Below the pieces are notes generated by a model. The model worked only from the letters and a program-made list of their open reading frames with translations. It was not told the DNA's origin and did no database searches. 64,000 nucleotides of DNA from an uncultured Aquimarina sp. (GTDB lineage Bacteria > Bacteroidota > Bacteroidia > Flavobacteriales > Flavobacteriaceae). Positions 60,216 through 64,000 of this stretch are shown one piece after another. Both the position numbers and the translations under genes were made by a program. The stretch covers positions 1-64,000 of the forward strand of contig CANMCO010000011.1 in the NCBI GenBank assembly GCA_947496355.1. The letters are read 5' to 3'. Each line of letters opens with the position of its first letter. Positions within the stretch are counted from its first letter, which is position 1.

Positions 60216-60223
60216 TATCTTTG
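60216..60223 (+). promoter_or_regulatory. -7 element of tyrS
   Basis: TATCTTTG, identical to the greA and flavin-reductase boxes, 26 bases before the ATG. No clear -33 element. Confidence 0.5.
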
Positions 60224-60249
60224 TCGCTCTTAAAAGGAAACATAAAGAA

Positions 60250-61545
60250 ATGACCAAGAATTTTATAGAAGAGTTACAGTGGAGAGGTATGTTGCATGAT
60301 GCTATGCCCGGAACAGAGGAATATCTAATGGAGCAAATGAGAGCTGCATACGTAGGGTTTGATCCAACTGCAGATTCTTTACATATCGGAAACCTTGTTC
60401 CTATCATGTTATTGGCGCATTACCAAAGAGCAGGTCATAAGCCGTTTGCCTTGGTCGGAGGAGCAACGGGTATGATTGGTGACCCTTCTGGAAAATCAAA
60501 TGAGCGTAACCTGTTGGACGAAAAAACACTAAGACATAATCAAGAAGCTATAAAGTCTCAATTATCTCGATTTTTAGATTTTGAAAGTGATACCCCAAAT
60601 GTGGCTGTATTAGTAAATAACTATGATTGGATGAAGGATTTTTCGTTTCTGGAGTTTATTAGAGACGTTGGTAAGCACATCACTGTAAATTATATGATGG
60701 CCAAAGATTCTGTAAAGAATCGAATATCTTCAGAATCGTCTGAAGGGATGTCTTTTACAGAGTTCACATATCAGCTAGTACAAGGGTATGACTTTTTGCA
60801 TTTATATAAAGAATATGATTGCACACTTCAAATGGGGGGTAGTGATCAATGGGGAAATATTACTACAGGCACAGAGTTAATTAGAAGGATAGGTGGAGGA
60901 AAAGGATATGCCTTAACATGCCCTTTGATTACAAAATCTGATGGCTCTAAGTTTGGAAAATCTGAAGGAGGAAATGTTTGGTTGGATGCAAGGAGAACTT
61001 CTGCATATAAATTCTACCAATATTGGTTAAATACTAGCGATGAGGATGCAGAAAAATATATAAAGATTTTTACATTTTTGTCCAAAGAGGAAATTGAAAC
61101 TTTGGTAGCTGAACATAAAGAAGCGCCACATCAACGAGTTTTACAAAAGAAACTGGCAGATGAAGTTACTGTGATAGTACATTCCCAAGAGGATCTGGAT
61201 AATGCTATAAAAGCATCTAATATTCTTTTCGGGAAATCAACATCAAGCGATCTTAAAGCTTTAGATGAAGCCACCTTTTTAGATGTTTTTGACGGTGTTC
61301 CTCAAGCAGAGGTTTCAAAGGCGCAAATAACAGATGGTTTAAATATTATTGGAGCTTTGGCCGAACAAACCGGTTTTCTGAAGTCTAATGGAGAAGCCAG
61401 AAGAGCTTTAAAAGAGAATTCGATATCAGTAAATAAAGAAAAGGTAACTGATAGTTTTACGATATCAGATAAAGACTTAATAAATGATCAATTTGTTTTA
61501 TTACAAAGAGGAAAGAAAAACTATTTTGTAATAAGAGTAGTCTGA
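60250..61545 (+). CDS. tyrS: Tyrosine-tRNA ligase
   Basis: Charges tRNA(Tyr). The HIGN motif in YVGFDPTADSLHIGNLVPIM near residue 45, GGATGMIGDPSGKSNERN near 75, the tyrosine site QGYDFLHLYKEYDCTLQMGGSDQWGN near 180, and the KFGKS motif near 236 are all intact. A C-terminal S4 domain (about residues 365-430) is complete. Length 431 is normal. It ends with a hairpin without a clean T-tract. Confidence 0.98.
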   Translation: MTKNFIEELQWRGMLHDAMPGTEEYLMEQMRAAYVGFDPTADSLHIGNLVPIMLLAHYQRAGHKPFALVGGATGMIGDPSGKSNERNLLDEKTLRHNQEAIKSQLSRFLDFESDTPNVAVLVNNYDWMKDFSFLEFIRDVGKHITVNYMMAKDSVKNRISSESSEGMSFTEFTYQLVQGYDFLHLYKEYDCTLQMGGSDQWGNITTGTELIRRIGGGKGYALTCPLITKSDGSKFGKSEGGNVWLDARRTSAYKFYQYWLNTSDEDAEKYIKIFTFLSKEEIETLVAEHKEAPHQRVLQKKLADEVTVIVHSQEDLDNAIKASNILFGKSTSSDLKALDEATFLDVFDGVPQAEVSKAQITDGLNIIGALAEQTGFLKSNGEARRALKENSISVNKEKVTDSFTISDKDLINDQFVLLQRGKKNYFVIRVV

Positions 61546-61555
61546 TCCAGAAACA

Positions 61556-61592
61556 ACAAAGCCTACCAGAACTTCTTCATAGTAGGCTTTGT
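61556..61592 (+). terminator. Stem-loop after tyrS
   Basis: ACAAAGCCTAC pairs with GTAGGCTTTGT (11 bases) around a 15-base loop. The following bases (CAACTAACC) are not T-rich, so termination would be atypical. Confidence 0.6.
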
Positions 61593-61651
61593 CAACTAAC
61601 CAATCAATTATTGAAAAAACTTAACATTCAATACAGTTCGATGCAACTGTA

Positions 61652-62101
61652 TTATCTTTTTATTTTAATTTTTTGCCAATTAGCATCTGCCTTTGTTTGC
61701 AGTTGCGTAGCACCTTCTTCTTTCCACTTGTCTAAGGTGTTTATTCCCCATGAATTATAAAACAAGTATAATTTACCATCTCTTATTTCAAAAGTTTTAG
61801 GGTTTATATCTACCTTTTCATTATTAACAGCTACAGCATATGCACAATAACCTCCATATTGCGGGATAAAACTGTCAGGATTACTCTTGAATTTTTCTAA
61901 ATTCTTCTGACTTGCAAACTGATATTTTACCTTATCATGAGTCGTCACAAACTTACTATTCCCTTTTACTGCATTATTGTTGAAATATTCTGTAACGTCA
62001 TATCCTTCGGCTACAAAGCTTTTCTTTGTGTTATAATCTACTTCTTGAGCACTTACAGTGATCATAAAAGTAAGCAGAACAATAGTCAATATTTTTTTCA
62101 T
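61652..62101 (-). CDS. YHS-domain exported protein
   Basis: A 149-residue periplasmic or exported protein with signal peptide MKKILTIVLLTFMITVSAQ (about residue 19). The YHS-like domain, a small metal-associated fold, is seen in YDVTEYFNNNAVKGNSKFV and KVKYQFASQKNLEKFKSNPDSFIPQYGGYCAYAVA, with a single Cys in GGYCAYA. The LYLFYNSWGINTLDKWKEE end is family-typical. Metal handling is inferred from the family. Confidence 0.88.
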   Translation of the reverse strand: MKKILTIVLLTFMITVSAQEVDYNTKKSFVAEGYDVTEYFNNNAVKGNSKFVTTHDKVKYQFASQKNLEKFKSNPDSFIPQYGGYCAYAVAVNNEKVDINPKTFEIRDGKLYLFYNSWGINTLDKWKEEGATQLQTKADANWQKIKIKR

Positions 62102-62212
62102 TTACATCTTTCTTTGTCACTATTGTATATTAGGTCGTAAAAAACCCTAGCCCTTACAATTTTAACATAATTATAATATTACGATATAAAGACTTGTTTT
62201 GTTTATAGAATG

Positions 62213-63193
62213 TTACAAAGCCATTAAATTACAACCCCTTATATCACTATGGTCAAATCTACCTATGATTTCGAAACTTTGATCAGGTCTAATTTTGCCT
62301 AGATCTTGGGTGGCGATAAAAGAGCATGAATTAATATTGGCCAGATCGATTATGTTTATTCCACCGGTTTTGTTAACTCCTAAGTTGGTAAGTGGATCTT
62401 CAGGGTTTCTAATAGAAACCTTCATCCAGGGGGGGCAGTAGAAAATGCCATCTCCTTTAGAGTAGCTTTGTGAGAGTAGCTCGGTCATTCCGTATTCGCT
62501 ATGAATTTTAGAAACACCAAATCCATTTTTAAGAAGTAGATGTAATTCTTCACGAATTAATTCTTTTCTTCTTCCTTTCATTCCTCCCGTTTCCATCACA
62601 ATAACATTGTCGTTTAATTCTATTTTGTGATTTTCGATAAGGTCTAGTAACGCAAAGGAAACTCCTAGAAGTACTATTTTTTTATTTTCAGAAAGTCCTT
62701 TCTCTAATGTTTCGACAAGTTTTTTGGTCTCATAGAGATAAAACCCGCTTTCTGGGTGTTTGCTATCCTGTATTAATTTTTCGGCCATATAAACTAACGA
62801 AGAGCCTTCCCTTTCTAAATAGGAAGGGAGTAATGCGAGTACTGTATATTCTTTTATATCTCCGTAGAAATGATGAAATCCTTTTCTGAAGCTTTTTTCA
62901 TAGATAGCAAGGTCTGTAACGTAATGCATGCTGGTGATGCTTCCGGTTGTTCCACTACTAGTAAATACTTTGTCTATTAAAGAAGTGTTACTAATTATTT
63001 TTTCTTGTTTAAAAAAGTCAATAGGTAAATAGGGGATATCCTGAATGCGTTTTACAGAAGTTTTTGTAATACCTAAAAGATTACAGAATCTTTGATAGAT
63101 ATAGTTATTAATGTATTGATGATTAAATATTCGTAGTGCTGTTTTTTCAAAATCTGGTTCGTTTTGAATAGAAAAAATAGTTTCAGACAGCAT
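62213..63193 (-). CDS. LuxE/PaaK-like acyl-protein synthetase family protein
   Basis: A 326-residue adenylate-forming-type enzyme (start set at MLSETIFSIQNEP, 63193; an upstream ATG at 63223 would add ten residues). The ATP-binding loop is VFTSSGTTGSITSMHYV near residue 87, with METGGMKGRRKELIREEL and SEYGMTELLSQSY further on, as in LuxE acyl-protein synthetases. It probably activates or transfers an acyl group to a partner protein. No luciferase or reductase genes are nearby, so it is not part of a lux operon. It lies 78 bases downstream of the short T9SS gene on the same strand. Confidence 0.86.
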   Translation of the reverse strand: MLSETIFSIQNEPDFEKTALRIFNHQYINNYIYQRFCNLLGITKTSVKRIQDIPYLPIDFFKQEKIISNTSLIDKVFTSSGTTGSITSMHYVTDLAIYEKSFRKGFHHFYGDIKEYTVLALLPSYLEREGSSLVYMAEKLIQDSKHPESGFYLYETKKLVETLEKGLSENKKIVLLGVSFALLDLIENHKIELNDNVIVMETGGMKGRRKELIREELHLLLKNGFGVSKIHSEYGMTELLSQSYSKGDGIFYCPPWMKVSIRNPEDPLTNLGVNKTGGINIIDLANINSCSFIATQDLGKIRPDQSFEIIGRFDHSDIRGCNLMAL

Positions 63194-63301
63194 AAAGATT
63201 TGTTCAACAATTTTGTAGAACAAAGGTATAAAAAAGAGTTTCTTTTGTTAAAACCTTTTTAAGAAGAAAATTATAGAATTGGTAAAGGTTAAAATGTAAA
63301 A

Positions 63302-63652
63302 TTAATCAAGGATAAGTTTTTTAGTAGCAACTTTATTACCCTCTTTAATTTTAATTACATAAACTCCAGAATTAAGACCAGTAAGATCCAATTTCTTGCC
63401 AATTAATACCTTAAAAAAGACCTTTCTTCCTAAAACAGTATAAATTGTTACTGTCTTGGTAAGACCTAAATCCGAAGTAATATACAACACGCTTCCAGCG
63501 GGTGCAGGATTAGGGAAAAGACGTAAACCGTCAATCTTAGTTAGACTTTTTGAATCTTGTTTGTCAATTGTATTTACCTGCGCTTGAATTCCTGAAGTAA
63601 AGGAAAAGCAGATCATACAAATAAATATGAAGAGTAAGTAGATTTTTTTCAT
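63302..63652 (-). CDS. Near-bare T9SS type A sorting-domain protein
   Basis: A 116-residue exported protein. Signal peptide (MKKIYLLFIFICMICFSFTSGIQAQ, cleavage near 25), a linker of about 15 residues, then a complete type A C-terminal sorting domain of about 75 residues: LRLFPNPAPAGSVLYITSD, TVTIYTVLGRKVFFKVLIG, and the final GVYVIKIKEGNKVATKKLILD. There is almost no cargo between signal and sorting domain. It would pass through the type IX secretion system, with the C-terminal domain removed by the sortase. Confidence 0.88.
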   Translation of the reverse strand: MKKIYLLFIFICMICFSFTSGIQAQVNTIDKQDSKSLTKIDGLRLFPNPAPAGSVLYITSDLGLTKTVTIYTVLGRKVFFKVLIGKKLDLTGLNSGVYVIKIKEGNKVATKKLILD

Positions 63653-63946
63653 ACAACATTATTTTGGGACGTTAAAGATACAATTTTTAATTAAAACGAC
63701 GTTCGAAACCGCTGTACTTTTATGTTAAATATTGATTCTAAGGGAGTTCCGTAACAAAGTTATGGTTTTTTATTCTTATTTTCGTTTTGAAATTCAAAAA
63801 TAATGCCGCATATTTGTTTCATTATGAAGTTATAAAGAATTATGTACATAATTGTGCACATACTCACCTCACGATTTAGAAGCTAAGGATTCCTTCTTTA
63901 GTTATCTTATTTATTTTATTTTTTTCAATTCATAATTCTTTATATC
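63653..63946. other. Intergenic region with no recognised feature
   Basis: This 294-base AT-rich stretch between the short T9SS gene and the partial ORF at the window edge contains no supported gene or RNA. A few TTTG/TATT boxes occur but no convincing promoter pair, and no long inverted repeat. Confidence 0.5.
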
Positions 63947-64000
63947 ATGACTCAAAATAAACTCACACTTACTCGTTTATTTTCTTATTTCAAAATTGCA
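63947..64000 (+). CDS. Partial ORF at the window edge
   Basis: An ATG at 63947 opens a frame of 18 codons to the end of the window (MTQNKLTLTRLFSYFKIA) without a stop. The Lys/Arg followed by a beginning hydrophobic stretch resembles the start of a signal peptide. Too little is present to identify it. Confidence 0.3.
   Translation, partial: MTQNKLTLTRLFSYFKIA

Noticed and set aside
62213..63193. Bioluminescence (lux) operon
   Set aside because: Only a LuxE-like protein is present; no luciferase or reductase subunits nearby.
1..64000. CRISPR array, prophage, IS element, tRNA or rRNA
   Set aside because: No regular spacer-repeat array, transposase, integrase, phage structural gene, or tRNA T-loop signature was found on reading both strands.

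Overview
The window is an AT-rich stretch of a Bacteroidota chromosome, almost certainly from the family Flavobacteriaceae (an Aquimarina-like marine genus is a guess only). Support comes from the gliding-motility genes gldE and gldD, a type IX secretion sorting-domain protein, families typical of the phylum (DUF4199, DUF3098, DUF4271, DUF4296, DUF4301, DUF3127), a TonB-dependent thiamine receptor and promoters of the TTTG-N19-TAnnTTTG type. Coding density is high. I see no rRNA, tRNA, prophage, CRISPR array, insertion sequence or defence island.

Layout. 1-10.2 kb: rng, a 29-residue highly basic protein and an HU protein on the minus strand; then mutY, ssb, gldE and gldD, two membrane proteins, rplU-rpmA, and three small exported proteins. 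10.2-16.4 kb: ahcY opposite a phosphopantetheinyl transferase, then a tight operon (thiamine-binding-like protein, PnuC, NadR-like kinase, DUF4301, ArfB). 16.5-20.3 kb: a sigma-54 response regulator converging on a hybrid histidine kinase. 20.4-30.0 kb: a thiamine region, with one TPP riboswitch before a TonB receptor and a second before thiS-thiC-thiE-like-thiD-thiE-thiG-thiH. 30-38.3 kb: housekeeping genes (greA, HIT, thioesterase, histidine kinase, flavin reductase, aat, upp, tag). 38.3-44.3 kb: a minus-strand block (ftsX, lgt, DUF3098, an ECF sigma factor with a membrane partner, uppP, truB, a TonB-like protein). 44.4-64 kb: panE, leuS, a SemiSWEET, ald, a zinc peptidase, an Lrp regulator, a saccharopine dehydrogenase-like protein, pckA, hemD, dpm1, pyrC, tyrS, a LuxE-like protein and a near-bare T9SS C-terminal domain protein.

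How it works together. The thiamine region pairs uptake (outer-membrane receptor) with de novo synthesis (ThiC and ThiD for the pyrimidine; ThiS, ThiG and ThiH for the thiazole; ThiE for coupling), each under its own TPP aptamer. ThiF, needed to activate ThiS, is not in the window.

Most unusual signals. (1) Two four-helix-bundle (S23/IVS-type) ORFs sit inside the thiamine operon. Each is bracketed by imperfect inverted repeats; those of the second are tandem 7-mers, its right repeat codes for the ORF's own C-terminus, and the ORF runs on into the start of thiH. They look like small mobile cassettes. (2) The greA mRNA leader begins with a complete terminator-like hairpin just after a consensus promoter. 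(3) A REP-like palindrome family occurs three times with compensating changes in its arms, once inside the loop of a transcription terminator.
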